Counted from the stretch's first letter, positions 8,433 through 22,100 are shown. The stretch: DNA of 64,000 nt from Acidobacteriota bacterium (GCA_018269055.1 JAFDVI010000007.1:186001-250000), one strand, 5' to 3'. The notes: generated by a model not told the origin, from the letters alone. Made by a program: numbers and translations.

Positions 8433-11400
8433 TTGAAACGCTGCCCGGTTTGCCAAACCGAATTCGCCGACAGGTACACGTTCTGCGACCAGGATGGGTC
8501 TGCGCTCAACGCCATTGACGCCAGATCGAATGAATCGCAGGCGCAATTGATCGTTCGCCAATCCGACGGTAGAACGCAAACACTGAACGTGTCCGCCAAG
8601 TCCGTCGTCATCGGCAAAGCGCCGGAATGTGACCTGACCATTCAGGATGGAGCCATCAGCCGCCGCCACGCCCAAATCGAAACCCGAGACGGCAAGGTGT
8701 TCGTCAAAGACCTGAACAGTTTGAACGGCACTTTTGTCAATGATCGGAAAATCGGTGATCAGGATCAGAAGCTGAATGACGGCGACAAAATCGGCCTGGG
8801 ACGGACAAAAATCGAGTTTCATCTGCTTCCCCTGAGTGGGATTGAGTTTCAAACCGCCGCCCAAGAAGAAGCCCCTCCACGTGTTACAACAATCATTGAC
8901 CCTTCGCCGATCCTGGCGACTACTCCACCAGCTCTGCCTTCAGTTGAAGTGCCACAAGCAAATTCGACTTCACCAAAATCCGAAGCAAGAGTCACAGCGC
9001 TTCAAACTGAACCATCCGGAGTGGGACATTCCGCGCAGGTTTCCCAAAATTCAGGCAAGTTCAGAGTGCGACCAACCGGAGAGTTGGAAGTTGACGATGG
9101 CGGGCAGAAAGAAGGATTGATCGAACAAGTGCACCGGTTGGCCCAGCCGATTTTGCTGGATGGACGATACGAATTGACGGAGCAATTGGCTCAGGACGAA
9201 AGCGGGACACTATACCGTGCGCGACGAAAAATGTTAGGCGACGAAGTCGCCGTGCGCGTGCTTCGTCCGGAACTGGTTGACGATCCAGTGGCGGTCGAGC
9301 GATTTCACCGGCAAGCTCAGGTCGCCGCGCACATCAAACATCCGAATTCCGTTCAGGTGTTCGATTACGGGCATTCACCGGAAGGCGTGGCGTTCATCGT
9401 CGAAGAACTGCTTTCCGGGCAAACGCTACGCGATTTGATCAATGTGGAGCGCGGGTTGAGCTTGCCTCACGTCGTCAGTTTGATGAATCAGATTTGTGGA
9501 GCCGTTCACGCAGCGCATGTTCATGGGATTGTGCTGCGCGATTTGAAACCCGAAACGATTTACATTGAACACGACGCTTCAGGAAATGAGGTCGTTAAAG
9601 TCGGTTGTTACGGCCTGGCCAAAGTTGATGATTCGGAATTGCCAACAGAAGACGGTCAGCCGTTGACAGGCCCGCTGGGAGTTCTGGGTTCACCGCAATA
9701 CACGTCGCCTGAACAATGGATGAACCGTCCGCTGGATGCGCGTTCGGATGTATATGCGCTGGGTGCGATCCTGTTTGAACTGCTCACAGGGTCGCCGCCT
9801 TACACGGAACAATTCATCACGAGCCACATCAGTTCACCGGTTCCAGACCTAACAGACTTCGGTCGCAGTGACATGGACGAAGGAATTGCGGAAGTCGTTA
9901 CCCGTGCCTTGGCCAAAGACCCGGCTGATCGGCAATCGTCTGCATTGCTGCTGGCGGAAGAACTGGAAGCAGCTTCAGGAGTGCGTCGAGGCTTGGTTTC
10001 GCGACTGACCGGTATGTTGCCTGTATCGCCGCTTGTCGTTCCGAAACGAACAATCAACACCGGGGAAATTTCTCTGCCGTCAGTGCTGCCGCGCGAGAAA
10101 GTCTTGGGTCGCGGCGCATTCAATCCGGTCGTCATCGCGCTGATGATCGAAGCATTTTTGTCGCGCCTGTCCAGCGGCATGATCAAAACCGCCGTGCCGC
10201 TGTACGCCTTGCTGGTGTTCGGCATGGACATCACCTCAGTGATGGGTCTGGTTCTGATTCAAAACATTGTGCCGTTATTGTTGCGCCCGGTCTTTGGGTC
10301 GCTGGCGGATAAATACGGCAAAAAGAAAGTTTTCCTGGTTTCATTGAGCATCCGCACGCTGGTCAGCGTGCTATATGCCGTGGCGACATTGCCGCTGTTG
10401 TTTGTCATCAGTCTGATCCGTGGCGTGGCTGATTCCGCCAAGGGGCCGTCGGCTTCGGCAATGATTGCAGACAACACGGATGAAAGTCACATTGCGCAGG
10501 CCTATTCCTGGTACACGACGACAAAATCCACTTCGGGTGGCATTGGCGAAGCGCTGGCGGCGTTCGTGCTGGTGTTTTTGCTGACGATTTACGCCGGTTT
10601 CACCACGGTTACAGCTAACATTGCGGTGCTGGACAAAATCACGCGCAAAGGCACAAACGCCGAGGAAATCGTAAAAGACGCTTCACGCGTGACTGTCGGC
10701 GCTCCGTTGCCGGGCAATGAGGCCGTCCCGGCAGCGCACAGAGTCATTCGTCTGGAACAGCGCGAAATGAAACTCAGCCAGGTTCCCATCGAAGACTTGC
10801 CCAAGGTCGTCAACCCCGCGCCGCTCAAAAAAGCATTGGTGATGATCTTTATTGCCTCGACAGTGCTTTCGCTGGGGTCATTGCTGCTGGTCGCGTTGTT
10901 TATCAAGGAAAAGAAAAAGGAAAAGAAAGACAAGAAAGACAAGGGCGAAAGCAAAACGGACTTGTCCGGCACGCCGCAACAGCGGCCCAACGTGTGGGCG
11001 TTTGCGCTGCTTGGCACGGCGTTGACGGCTCCGGCCTACATGGTCACGGGAGAGTTTTTCACCATTTTGGCCGTCAAACTGGAAGTCACGCCGCAATCGT
11101 TAGGATGGATCAAGATCGTTTCCGAAACTGCCGTGCCATTGCTGTTCGGCCCATTTTTCGGCTGGCTGGCGGATCGCATCGGAACCAGCAAAGTCATCGC
11201 GTTGCGTTCCCTGGCCAATCTGGCGACTTCGGCGCTGTTCTGGATTGTGCCCTGGTTTGCGGGGACAGCATTGCTGGGCGCGATGATGGGGTTTGCGCGC
11301 GCCATTGATGAAGTCGGCAAAGCCGCCTTCAAACCCACCTGGGGAGCGATTGCAGCCAAAGTCTCCAGTTTCAACCTCACGGCTCGCAGCCGAACAATGG

Positions 11401-11564
11401 GTATTCTGGAAGGCGGTGTGGATGCATCCGATCTGGCGTTCCCGGTGATTGCCGGCGTAATGCTGCAATACCTGAGCCTGGGGCCGTTGATGTTGGTGCG
11501 CGGAGTGTTGGCAATCGTCGCCGAAATTTATGGCTTTGTGTTGATGCGGAAATACAGGATCTAA
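8433..11564 (+). CDS. Cys-ribbon / FHA / pseudokinase / MFS fusion
   Basis: A 1043-residue single-frame fusion. I chose TTG at 8433 (GGAG six bases upstream); TTG at 8415 would add six residues. Order: CPVC...C ribbon half (residues 4-18); FHA domain (about 40-130: [28 protein letters not shown]); Pro/Ser linker; Ser/Thr-kinase fold (about 240-515); MFS carrier (about 560-1043) with a basic KKK-rich loop. The kinase keeps the catalytic-loop Asp (LRDLKPE, D370) and DVYALG. It has Arg instead of the ATP-anchoring Lys (VAVRV, R275), Cys instead of the DFG Asp (GCYG, C392) and a degraded glycine loop, so it is probably a pseudokinase. The MFS half is homologous to the free carrier at 3071-4318. 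It may be a carrier gated by phosphopeptide binding. Confidence 0.85.
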   Translation: MKRCPVCQTEFADRYTFCDQDGSALNAIDARSNESQAQLIVRQSDGRTQTLNVSAKSVVIGKAPECDLTIQDGAISRRHAQIETRDGKVFVKDLNSLNGTFVNDRKIGDQDQKLNDGDKIGLGRTKIEFHLLPLSGIEFQTAAQEEAPPRVTTIIDPSPILATTPPALPSVEVPQANSTSPKSEARVTALQTEPSGVGHSAQVSQNSGKFRVRPTGELEVDDGGQKEGLIEQVHRLAQPILLDGRYELTEQLAQDESGTLYRARRKMLGDEVAVRVLRPELVDDPVAVERFHRQAQVAAHIKHPNSVQVFDYGHSPEGVAFIVEELLSGQTLRDLINVERGLSLPHVVSLMNQICGAVHAAHVHGIVLRDLKPETIYIEHDASGNEVVKVGCYGLAKVDDSELPTEDGQPLTGPLGVLGSPQYTSPEQWMNRPLDARSDVYALGAILFELLTGSPPYTEQFITSHISSPVPDLTDFGRSDMDEGIAEVVTRALAKDPADRQSSALLLAEELEAASGVRRGLVSRLTGMLPVSPLVVPKRTINTGEISLPSVLPREKVLGRGAFNPVVIALMIEAFLSRLSSGMIKTAVPLYALLVFGMDITSVMGLVLIQNIVPLLLRPVFGSLADKYGKKKVFLVSLSIRTLVSVLYAVATLPLLFVISLIRGVADSAKGPSASAMIADNTDESHIAQAYSWYTTTKSTSGGIGEALAAFVLVFLLTIYAGFTTVTANIAVLDKITRKGTNAEEIVKDASRVTVGAPLPGNEAVPAAHRVIRLEQREMKLSQVPIEDLPKVVNPAPLKKALVMIFIASTVLSLGSLLLVALFIKEKKKEKKDKKDKGESKTDLSGTPQQRPNVWAFALLGTALTAPAYMVTGEFFTILAVKLEVTPQSLGWIKIVSETAVPLLFGPFFGWLADRIGTSKVIALRSLANLATSALFWIVPWFAGTALLGAMMGFARAIDEVGKAAFKPTWGAIAAKVSSFNLTARSRTMGILEGGVDASDLAFPVIAGVMLQYLSLGPLMLVRGVLAIVAEIYGFVLMRKYRI

Positions 11565-11581
11565 TCGCTGCCCCATTTGAT

Positions 11582-13586
<2,005 letters not shown>

Positions 13587-13602
13587 AAACTCAGAAAATG
13601 CA

Positions 13603-13685
13603 GACAGGATTAACAAGATAAACAGGATTTACACACAATCAGCCAGACAAAGGGTTCAATCCTGTTGAATCTTGTAAATCCAGCC
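13603..13685. repeat. Palindromic 'caggatt' element, copy 4
   Basis: The left arm has gacaggatt-aacaagat-aacaggatt. The right arm has aatcctg-aatcttg-aaatcc with a decayed end (cagcct instead of ctgtc). It lies upstream of gmd. Confidence 0.8.
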
Positions 13686-13793
13686 TAAAGATTGCGGCCA
13701 AACGAAGGGCGAATACTACCCGCAAGCCCAAGCGGCCAGCAACCGGCAAAATTTGAAAATCGCCAGTGCCGATGCTAGATTCCGTTTGCCTGT

Positions 13794-14630
13794 ATGCCGT
13801 TCAAACTCATAGCACTCGATATTGACGGAACCTTGCTGACCGCGCGCGGAGAAATCACGCCGCGCACTTCCCAAGCCATCAATCAAGCCAGAACACTTGG
13901 AGTTCAGGTCGTCCTGGTGACTGGCCGCCGATTCAGCTCGGCGCGTGAATTGGTGTTACGGTTGGAGTTGGACATCCCGCTGGTTTCCCACAACGGAGCA
14001 TTGACCAAAAACATTGAAACGCTGGAAGTCGTGGATTTTCATCCGCTGGATGACGGCATTGCTCGTGAAGTCATTCAGTTTGGGCGCGAACATGGCGTGG
14101 ATATGATTTGCAACGACGATCCGCATGGGCTTGGAACAATGGTCATTGAAGGCATTTCGCCCGATAACAAAGCCTTACATCGTTACCTGAATCTGTATCG
14201 AAGCTCCGTTGTCGAAGTTCCCGACCTGCTGGGATATGTCCAGTCGCCGCCGATTCAATTGACGGTTTCGGGTCGCTGCGATCCTACGGAAGAGTTTGAA
14301 AGCAAGTTGCGCGAAGCGACGGCCGGGCGGGTTCAGATTTTCAAAACGCGCTACCGATCTTATGACCTGACGATTCTGGACGTGTTGAGCATGACGGCTT
14401 CCAAAGGCGAAAGTCTGGCGACCATCGCTGCACGACACAGTATCGCCCGCGAAGAAATCATGGCTATCGGCGATAATCACAACGATTTGACGATGTTGCA
14501 GTACGCAGGACTTGGCGTCGTGATGGGGAACGCCGAAGACGAATTGAAGCAAATGGGATTTGAACAAACTGCGTCAAATGAAGAAGACGGCGTGGCTCTG
14601 GCAATCGAAAAATTTATTCTGAAAACATAG
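13794..14630 (+). CDS. Cof-type HAD-family phosphatase
   Basis: A 278-residue haloacid-dehalogenase-fold phosphatase of the Cof/YbjI type, with a C2 cap between motifs. Motif I is ALDIDGTLL (residues 7-15, nucleophile and acid Asp). Motif II is VLVTGRR, motif III is the Lys of [15 protein letters not shown], and motif IV is [10 protein letters not shown]. Such enzymes dephosphorylate sugar phosphates, FMN or similar small molecules; the substrate cannot be told from sequence. No operon partner is obvious: hflX follows after a repeat. Confidence 0.85.
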   Translation: MPFKLIALDIDGTLLTARGEITPRTSQAINQARTLGVQVVLVTGRRFSSARELVLRLELDIPLVSHNGALTKNIETLEVVDFHPLDDGIAREVIQFGREHGVDMICNDDPHGLGTMVIEGISPDNKALHRYLNLYRSSVVEVPDLLGYVQSPPIQLTVSGRCDPTEEFESKLREATAGRVQIFKTRYRSYDLTILDVLSMTASKGESLATIAARHSIAREEIMAIGDNHNDLTMLQYAGLGVVMGNAEDELKQMGFEQTASNEEDGVALAIEKFILKT

Positions 14631-14717
14631 TTCGCAGTTCACAGTTCGCGGTTCACAGCCTATGCATCAGAAAGCTGTGGTTTGTTACTGCGAACTATGA
14701 ACTGCGAACTGCGAACT
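14631..14717. repeat. Palindromic 'gttcgca/tgcgaac' element
   Basis: The left arm repeats ttcgcagttcac-type words (14631-14658). The right arm repeats their complement, tgcgaact (14688-14717). The element ends flush against the chosen hflX start codon. Confidence 0.8.
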
Positions 14718-16379
14718 ATGAAAATTGAAGGCAAAACTCTTGGCTTGAAAGCCAACCAACTGCAGCGGCTGGAAAAAATGTACCAGCGCCGCATCCCGCC
14801 GACGGAAATCGTCACGCAAGACTTTGCGCGCCAGTTAACCGAAATCTCCCACGAAATTGGTCGCCAAGTCGGCGTATTGGTCAACCGCAAAGGCCATGTC
14901 GAAACTGTCGTCGTCGGTGACGCAAGTCAAATCCTTCTTCCTGCGCAGGATCGTTCTCGTCTGGGCCAGTCGCGTTTTTACGGATTGCGCTGTTTGCACA
15001 CACACCTTCGCGGTGAAGCCGGGTTGACGCACGACGATTTAACTGATTTGGCGCTGCTCAGGCTGGATTTGATGGCGGCGATTGATGTGGACCCGAAAAC
15101 CGGATTGCCCGGAATGGTTCGCGCCGCGCATTTGCTGCCCGCCACAGCCAAATCCCGCGCGGAAGAAAACGGCGAACAGAAAGCATTTCAATTCCTTGAT
15201 CCGCGTTTGCCCGGCCACTTCGATTTGGACTTCCTGGAATTGATCGAATCGCTGGAAGCCGAAATGGCGCGCAACCGCGGCGCGCGCAAAGCGTCTGACA
15301 CGCGCGACCGCGCGATTCTGGTCGGCGTCACCACCGAAAACACTGCCGAGGCCAAAGATTCGATTGATGAGCTGCGCGAACTGGCGACTTCAGGCGGCTT
15401 GGTTGTGCTGGATGAAATCGTTCAGCGTCGTCAGTCGCTCGATCCGAAAACGCTGGTCGGCAAAGGCAAACTGGACGAAATCATCATCCGCAGCTTGCAG
15501 CTCGGTGCGGATATGATCGTGTTTGACCGCGAACTGTCGCCCGCGCAAGTTCGCGCCATCAACGAAATTGCCGATCTGAAAATCGTGGATCGCTCGCAAT
15601 TGATTCTGGACATCTTCGCGCAACGCGCGCAAACCGCTGAAGGCCGCATCCAGGTCGAACTGGCGCAGTTGAAATACTTACTGCCTCGATTGACCGGCAG
15701 TGGCACGGCGATGTCGCGGTTGATGGGCGGCATCGGCGGACGCGGCCCCGGCGAAACCAAACTGGAAGTTGACCGCCGCCGCGTGCGTGACCGCATCAGT
15801 CATCTGGAATCGCAACTGGATAAAATCCGCGCCAGCCGCACGCAGCGCCGCGCGCAGCGCACCCGCCGCGAAATGCCCGTCGTTTCCATCGTCGGATACA
15901 CTAACGCCGGTAAAAGCACCTTGCTCAACGCGCTGACCAACAGCGACGTGCTGGCCGAACAACGCATGTTCGCCACGCTTGATCCCACCAGCCGCCGCCT
16001 GCGTCTGCCGCAGGAACAGGAAATCATCATCAACGACACCGTCGGTTTCATCCGCGACCTGCCCAAAGACCTGCTCGCCGCTTTCAAAGCCACGCTGGAA
16101 GAGATGGAACAATCCGACCTGTTGATTCATCTGGTGGACGCTTCCAGCCCGCAACTGGAAAGCCAGATTACTTCGGTCAATCGCATCCTGGGCGATTTGC
16201 AACTCGATGCGATTCCGCGCTTGCTGGTGTTTAACAAAATGGATTTGGCTGATCCCGAAGGATTGGAAAATCAATGCGAGGTGTACAACGCCATCGCCAT
16301 TTCCGCCATTGACCGCCGCTCCCTGGATAAATTGGTCAACGAAATCAGTGCCCGCCTGAATCCGGAACCGGCGGAGTAA
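14718..16379 (+). CDS. hflX: Ribosome-associated GTPase HflX
   Basis: A ~553-residue translational GTPase that binds the 50S subunit and splits stalled ribosomes. The N-terminal domain contains [20 protein letters not shown], and the linker signature is [14 protein letters not shown] motifs are GYTNAGKST (G1), [10 protein letters not shown] (G3), NKMD (G4). It is longer than E. coli HflX (~426) because of an N-terminal extension of roughly 180 residues seen in other long HflX proteins. The ATG at 14718 is used because the in-frame ATG further up lies inside the palindromic repeat. Its 3' end overlaps the convergent CCA-adding enzyme gene by 35 bases. Confidence 0.93.
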   Translation: MKIEGKTLGLKANQLQRLEKMYQRRIPPTEIVTQDFARQLTEISHEIGRQVGVLVNRKGHVETVVVGDASQILLPAQDRSRLGQSRFYGLRCLHTHLRGEAGLTHDDLTDLALLRLDLMAAIDVDPKTGLPGMVRAAHLLPATAKSRAEENGEQKAFQFLDPRLPGHFDLDFLELIESLEAEMARNRGARKASDTRDRAILVGVTTENTAEAKDSIDELRELATSGGLVVLDEIVQRRQSLDPKTLVGKGKLDEIIIRSLQLGADMIVFDRELSPAQVRAINEIADLKIVDRSQLILDIFAQRAQTAEGRIQVELAQLKYLLPRLTGSGTAMSRLMGGIGGRGPGETKLEVDRRRVRDRISHLESQLDKIRASRTQRRAQRTRREMPVVSIVGYTNAGKSTLLNALTNSDVLAEQRMFATLDPTSRRLRLPQEQEIIINDTVGFIRDLPKDLLAAFKATLEEMEQSDLLIHLVDASSPQLESQITSVNRILGDLQLDAIPRLLVFNKMDLADPEGLENQCEVYNAIAISAIDRRSLDKLVNEISARLNPEPAE

Positions 16380-17862
16380 CGCGTTCGACAATTTGCCGAG
16401 CCGCAGCAATCGCGTCCTCAAGCGTCCTAACTTCGCCATCAAGCTGCTGTTCATACACCGCCCGCGTAATTTCGCCGATGTGTTTGCCGGGCGACAAGCC
16501 CATCGCCAACACATGCCGGCCAAGCAACAACGGTTCTGGCGCGTGCTTTTCAATTCCCAACTCCCGCACTCGATTGAAAAACCATTCTTCATGGTTCGGC
16601 GCAAAGTCTCCGGCGCGACCCAAACAATCTGCGCGCGCCACGCGATACAGCAATTCCGGTTCAACCTGTAACGCCAGTCGCCGAAATTGTCCGTCTGTAA
16701 TCGTTTGCCCTGCGTTGTTCGCTCTGCCCCAGCGATACGGCACAGCGTGATGTTCAACCAGCGCCAGCGTTTGTCGTCGTACGTCGTAATTGTCGAACGT
16801 AAACACTTTTAGCCGATCCAGAAATTGTTCGGTCAACTGAATGCTTACGGCCTCATGCCCTTTCGCCGTGATCTTTTTTTTCTCCACGAAGTCACGCGAA
16901 GCAGCACGAAGAAGCTCAGCCCCTTCTCTGCCTTCCTTCGTGTTTTCTTCGTGTGTCTTCGTGGGTGAAGAAACGCTTTCAACCTTGGTTGTCGCGGGTT
17001 TGCCCAGATCGTGGCAGAGCGCGCCCAGCATCACGGCAAGTTGTTTTGGACGAGACAAGTCATCAATCAGCTTTCGTGCTTCGTCCAGAACCATTCCGGT
17101 GTGAATGAAGACATCGCCTTCGGGATGAACCGCAGGGTCTTGCGGACAACCGCTGAGCGCGTGCAGTTCCGGCCAAAGATTTTCCGTAATGCCAAGTTCG
17201 CGCGCCGCGTGCAGCCCAAGCGAAGGCCGCGCGGCAAACAGCCACTTTTCCATTTCCGCCCAGATTCGTTCCGCAGGCAAATCGCTGAGGTCAATCGAGC
17301 GGCAAAGCTCCACAGTCGCCGGATCAATCGTAAATTCAAACCTTGCGGCAAATTGCATTGCGCGCAAAACGCGCAGGCTGTCTTCAATGAATGTCGCAGG
17401 GTCTGCAACGCGAATAATTCCTCGCTGCAAATCTTCGCGTCCCCCGTAAATGTCAATGTACTCATCGGCGAGCGGGTCATACATCATTGAGTTAATGGTG
17501 AAATCGCGTCGGCGAGCGGCTTCGGCAAAACTCATGTGCGGATCGCCCGTGACGACAAACCCACGATGCCCGCGCCCGATTTTCGATTCGTGCCGAGGCA
17601 AACTGACATCCACAACGAACCTTTTGCGCCCTTCGCGCAGCCGGACTTTGTACACCGTGAAGGCCTCGCCGACGGCGTCTACCCTGCCGCGCTGATCCAG
17701 CAACGCTCGAAGCGCGGCGGCTTCCACGCCGTACACCTCAATGTCGTAATCAACGCTCTCGACTCCGCGCGCGAAATCGCGCACCCATCCGCCGACCAAC
17801 AAGGCGCGACCGCCGATTTCTTTCACAGCTCGGCAAAGTTCGATGACGGATTTTGCGATCAT
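16345..17862 (-). CDS. cca: CCA-adding enzyme / polyA polymerase with HD domain
   Basis: A 505-residue class II tRNA nucleotidyltransferase that finishes or repairs tRNA CCA ends. The head domain shows LLVGGWVRD (residues 21-29), DYDIEVYG (metal Asp pair, D38/D40) and [14 protein letters not shown] (118-130); RIWAEMEKW follows. An HD hydrolase domain has HTGMVLDEA and CHDLGKP (283-289). Right after KPATT, about 38 residues (about 295-332) break the alignment and contain KTHEENTK. They are encoded by a palindromic repeat and the normal fold resumes at ITAKGHEA. The insertion is in frame with no stop, so the gene is probably functional. The gene end overlaps hflX by 35 bases. Confidence 0.9.
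   Translation of the reverse strand: MIAKSVIELCRAVKEIGGRALLVGGWVRDFARGVESVDYDIEVYGVEAAALRALLDQRGRVDAVGEAFTVYKVRLREGRKRFVVDVSLPRHESKIGRGHRGFVVTGDPHMSFAEAARRRDFTINSMMYDPLADEYIDIYGGREDLQRGIIRVADPATFIEDSLRVLRAMQFAARFEFTIDPATVELCRSIDLSDLPAERIWAEMEKWLFAARPSLGLHAARELGITENLWPELHALSGCPQDPAVHPEGDVFIHTGMVLDEARKLIDDLSRPKQLAVMLGALCHDLGKPATTKVESVSSPTKTHEENTKEGREGAELLRAASRDFVEKKKITAKGHEAVSIQLTEQFLDRLKVFTFDNYDVRRQTLALVEHHAVPYRWGRANNAGQTITDGQFRRLALQVEPELLYRVARADCLGRAGDFAPNHEEWFFNRVRELGIEKHAPEPLLLGRHVLAMGLSPGKHIGEITRAVYEQQLDGEVRTLEDAIAAARQIVERVTPPVPDSGGH
16873..16972. repeat. Palindromic 'cacgaag' element inside cca
   Basis: Words of the form cacgaag (16880-16912) and their complement cttcgtg (about 16931-16970) flank an unrelated centre. 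A 26-base segment (16936-16961) is identical to 55686-55711. A related element occurs between genes at 61070-61135. Confidence 0.85.
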
Positions 17863-17901
17863 AACGGGAACTTATCAGGAAGGGCTTTGGCCGGGCAATA
17901 G

Positions 17902-17939
17902 AAACGGGCGACTTCCCGGTTTGGAAAAATCGCCCGTTT
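17902..17939. terminator. Possible hairpin terminator after the lipocalin-like gene
   Basis: A 10-bp stem (aaacgggcga and its complement) lies just past the end of the minus-strand gene at 17970. There is no strong T run, so termination is uncertain. Confidence 0.35.
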
Positions 17940-17969
17940 GAAAAATTGATTCCGTTGATGATCCGAAAA

Positions 17970-18515
17970 CTATTTCTTCGTGAAGACCATCGTGGATTCT
18001 TGCGGCCCACGCGGTGTTTCCGATACGCGGTGAACTTTCAGGGTTTTGCCGCCGTCGGCCAGTTCCCAATGTTCGGTCGAGGTCGTATTCATTTCACCGT
18101 TCGGCGTGTTAAACGTACCGTTCGTTTTGATTTCCAGAACGCTCCCTTGCCAAGTGGCTTTGGTTGATGTTTTGCCGCGCTCGTTTTCGGTTTTCGTTTC
18201 GCTGCCGTCCAATTTGACGGTCAACGGCCCGCCGCCGCCCATCATTCCACCGCCGCCACGGCCACCGCCTCCACCGCCCGGAGCTTGCGCATTCGGATTG
18301 CGCTCCATTTTCTGGTCACGCGAAATTTGATTGGCATCCTGCGTAATCGTCCAGGTAATGCTTTGAATCATTTCGGCTTGCCGGCCCGGTAACTGGCTCT
18401 TGGATTTGTCCAGCTCCCACGTGCCAGCGAAATTCGCTCCTTTTTGCGCCCACGCCATCGCTGACAGCGCTAACAGCAGAGCAAACGCACTGCAAACTGC
18501 AATCGCTCGTTTCAT
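17970..18515 (-). CDS. Exported lipocalin-like small protein
   Basis: A 181-residue secreted protein with a signal peptide (residues 1-23, ending AMAWA). It then shows GTWELDKSKSQLPG, a pattern seen in many acidobacterial exported proteins with a lipocalin-like beta fold. Residues about 78-97 are almost pure glycine with a few Arg/Met (a low-complexity loop), followed by beta-type sequence ending MVFTKK. No catalytic motif is visible and the function is unknown. It is transcribed toward cca, with a hairpin in between. Confidence 0.65.
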   Translation of the reverse strand: MKRAIAVCSAFALLLALSAMAWAQKGANFAGTWELDKSKSQLPGRQAEMIQSITWTITQDANQISRDQKMERNPNAQAPGGGGGGRGGGGMMGGGGPLTVKLDGSETKTENERGKTSTKATWQGSVLEIKTNGTFNTPNGEMNTTSTEHWELADGGKTLKVHRVSETPRGPQESTMVFTKK

Positions 18516-18776
18516 TAGTTTGATCTCCCTGAGATAAAGTTGATTGTTGAATTCCGCAGCACCGTCCGTTGTGGTTTCTGTCCGAACGGACAGCGCGCCT
18601 TGCTGGTGGATAAGACGATTCCGAGTTGGGCAAAGTCACAATAAATTTGCACGCGCAAAAACGCAGAGACGCCGAAAATGGCCTATGGCTAGACAGCTTT
18701 GCGCGCCCTGTGGCATCATTCGGCTTACTTCAAAGTCCTCGCAAAATTCCATAATGAAACCAGGAGCAAAAATCCA

Positions 18777-19022
18777 ATGAGCGAAAATACCATCACAGAA
18801 AACACTGTCACGCCTGAAGCAACGGAGGTTCCTGTTGCTGCAGGTGAAGTCCATCACGAAGAAATTTCATACCATGCGGTTGAAAAGAACGGCAAGATCA
18901 CCGCGATCTGGGAAATGAAAGGTCGCAAACACGTACGGACAATTGACCCGCGTAGCGCCGAAGGGCGTCATCTGCTTGGCCATACCGACAACCCGGAAGT
19001 CGTACAGAGCGCAACTGTCTAG
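18777..19022 (+). CDS. Small acidic hypothetical protein
   Basis: 81 residues from an ATG with AGGAG correctly placed. The first ~35 residues are acidic and rich in Thr/Glu. The second half has WEMKGRKHVRTIDPRSAEGRHLLGH, a compact basic block (quoted in pieces elsewhere). No cysteine pair, signal peptide or membrane segment. I do not recognise the family. The 260 bases upstream hold no gene; the sbcC-like gene follows after a palindromic element. Confidence 0.55.
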   Translation: MSENTITENTVTPEATEVPVAAGEVHHEEISYHAVEKNGKITAIWEMKGRKHVRTIDPRSAEGRHLLGHTDNPEVVQSATV

Positions 19023-19117
19023 TGAGCAGGGTGAGGGGTGATAGGTGAGTGGGCGACGCATTAACGCTACCCTTCACCTACCGCCTGCGACCTGCCGCTT
19101 ATCACCTGCTTCCCGCC
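19022..19117. repeat. Palindromic 'aggtga/tcacct' element
   Basis: The left arm repeats gtgagg/aggtgag words (19022-19052). The right arm repeats cacctaccgcctgcgacctg words (19074-19117). The chosen sbcC-like start codon follows directly. Confidence 0.65.
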
Positions 19118-22100
19118 TTGCTAATCACCAAAGTCGAACTTGAAAACGTAAAGAATCACGCCGAAGCCGAGTTCACTTTTCAGCCCGGCGTCATAGCCAT
19201 TTGCGGCTCAAACGGATCCGGCAAAACCACCATTCTGGAAGCCATTGCCTGGGCACTGTTCGATCACCTGGATTACAAGAAAGAAGATTTTATCAAACGC
19301 GGAGCCAAACGTGGCAAAGTCGCCGTTTCGTTCATTTCCGATCTGGACGAACGCGAATATACCGTCACGCGCGACACTGGAACCGGTTATTCGGTGTACG
19401 ACCCCACGACAAAAACCCGACTGGTGGAGCAAAAAAACCAAGTGCTGCCGTGGTTGCGCCAGCATTTGAAAGTTGAAACCGACACCGATCTGGCCGCTCT
19501 GTTCAAATCCACCATCGGCGTTCCTCAGGGCACGTTCACGTACGATTTCACGCTTTCCCCTGCCAACCGCAAAACTGTTTTCGACCAGATTCTGAAGGTC
19601 GAAGAGTATCGCAAAGCGTCTGACAATTTGCGCGACACGCTTCGCCACATCGAAACCCGCATCATCGAAGCTGATAAACAACTGGCTTCCGCCGAAGGCG
19701 AATTGAAAGCGTATGACGAAATCCGCCGTGAACACGACGAAACCGCCGCGCGGACAGCGACATTGGAAATCGAAAGCCGGACGGCCAATGACGAACGTGA
19801 ATTGGCCTTTGCCGTTGTCGCTCAATTCGTAGAATTGCTTCGGCAGGTCGAAACGCAGCGAAGCACGATTGAGCGGTTACGCGTCAAACTGGAACTGAAA
19901 AAGGATTCGTTGGTGACCGCGCGCGAATCGGTTGAACAGGCCGCCAAGGCCGCAAAAATCGTCGCTGATGCGTTGACAGGGTATCAAGCCTACCAGGCAG
20001 CCAACGCGCGGTTGGCGGAATTGGAACAACAGCGCGACGCCAGAGATAAACTCCGCGACCGGTTGTCTGTCGTCGAACACAATTTGATCGAAACCCGCAG
20101 CAATTTGAAGCTTGCTGAACAACGACTGGCCGAAGTCGGCGATGCCAAAGAACAATTTGGCAAACTGGCAGATAAAATCGAACAACAGACTGCCATTGAA
20201 CTCGCCATCGCCGAATTGCGCGAACGCCGCGGCGAATTACAGGGTTTGCAAAACGCTCTGGCCACATTGGATCGTGAACTGGAAAAACTGCGGCAGCGGT
20301 ATACCGAGCTTTCCAAACAGATTGAAACTGCTGAGGCACAGGCGAAAAAAGCCGCTCAAGTAGATGTGTTGGAAGGGGAACGCTCCGTGTTGGACAATCA
20401 AATCACCAGCTCTGAACTGGCTTTCGGCAATTTCAAACTCAAACGCGATCATCTAGCTTCGCTGAAAACCGAAGCAGCGCGTCTGGCGAAAGAGCTTGAA
20501 AAAATTTCGCGTGAAACCGTCAAGCTGGAAAAAATAGCGGCGATTGCCGCGCGGCTGTCGGAATTGGAAACCAACCAGCATCGCGAAACCGAGCGGCTCG
20601 CCGCATTGAAAGCAGAAGTGGCGCGCGACGAAGAAATGATTCGTGCTCTGGAATCCGGTGGCATTTGCCCACTGCTGACCGAAAGGTGTTTGAATTTAAA
20701 ACCCGGCGAATCGCTGGATTCGCGGTTTCGTTCGGGATTGGATGCGCGGCGTGGCGAGATTGAAAAGCTGGCCAAAGTCTTGACCGCCGTGGTTGAAGAA
20801 GTCCGGCACGCGCGAACCGCAGCGACGGAAGCCGCCAAACTCTCGCACCTGCAAGCAGAAACCGTTCGGCTGAGTGCCGAAATTGAAACCAGGCAGCGAC
20901 AAGTTGCCGAACTCGAATCAGAAACGGCAGAAGGAGCCAGGCTCAGCGAGAAAGAAATTCAGCAGTTAAAAACCCGTCGCGGCGAAATCGAAGCGCAATT
21001 GCGCGAAGCTCGCGATGCGCAAAAGCTGGCCAGCCAGGTTGAAGTTTTACGAAACGAACAAGCCGGAATCACCGCCGAAGGCGAAAGCAAGCGCGCCGAA
21101 CGCGACCGCGCGGCAAAGCGAGTGGCTGAAATCGGCGATCTGGAAAAACAGTTTGCCGAAGCAGAAAGCAATTTGAGCCAGCTCAACGATCCGCGCGGCC
21201 AGGCTTCCGCGTTAAACCAAATCATCGCGCGCGAGGCGGAATGGCAACGCGAAGCCGAACAAGCCAGACAACAAAGCGTCGAAATCAACGCGCAACTCGA
21301 TCAATTGAAAATGGAGTTACGGGTCTTCGCTGCGCTCGATTCCGAACTTTCCGCCGCCGCGCAAACGCGCCAGCAAAGCGAAGGCGATTACCACGCTTAT
21401 ATTCAAAACAAGAAAACCGCCGACACGCTGGAAATTCGCCAGAAGGAATTGACGGCAACGGAAACCGAAATCGCTGAAACCGAAACCCTGCTCGGCGAAG
21501 TGCAAACGGCACTGGCAGCGTTGGAACAGAAATACGACGCCGAAGCGCATCGCCGCGCGCTGTCGGAACTGGATGCCTGGCGCGAACGCGCGACGCAACT
21601 CGCGACACAACTGGAACATTGCCGCCAGCAATTGGAACGCTTGAACGCGCAACTGGCGCGATTGGAAGAAGTCCGCGAACGAATGCGCGACCATCTGGCC
21701 GCCAAAGAGAAAGCGCAGGTCTTGCGCGAAACCGCCGACTTCATACGCGACACGCTGCAAAAAGCCGCGCCGTACATTACCGAATTGCATCTGCATTCGA
21801 TTTCCGCCGAAGCCAACCAACTCTTCCGCGAAATCAGTGGGCGATACGACGTCACGCTGCGCTGGGCCAAAGATTACGAAATCCTTTTAGAAGAAGAAGG
21901 CCGCGAACGCCCGTTCTTGAATTTATCCGGCGGCGAACAGATGGCTGCGGCGCTGGCCGTGCGGCTGGCTCTGTTGAAAGAACTCTCCGAAGTCAACATT
22001 GCTTTTTTCGACGAACCCACCACGAATATGGACGAAGAGCGCCGGCGCAACTTAGCTCAGCAAATTGGCCGCATCAAAGATTTTCAGCAACTGTTCGTCA

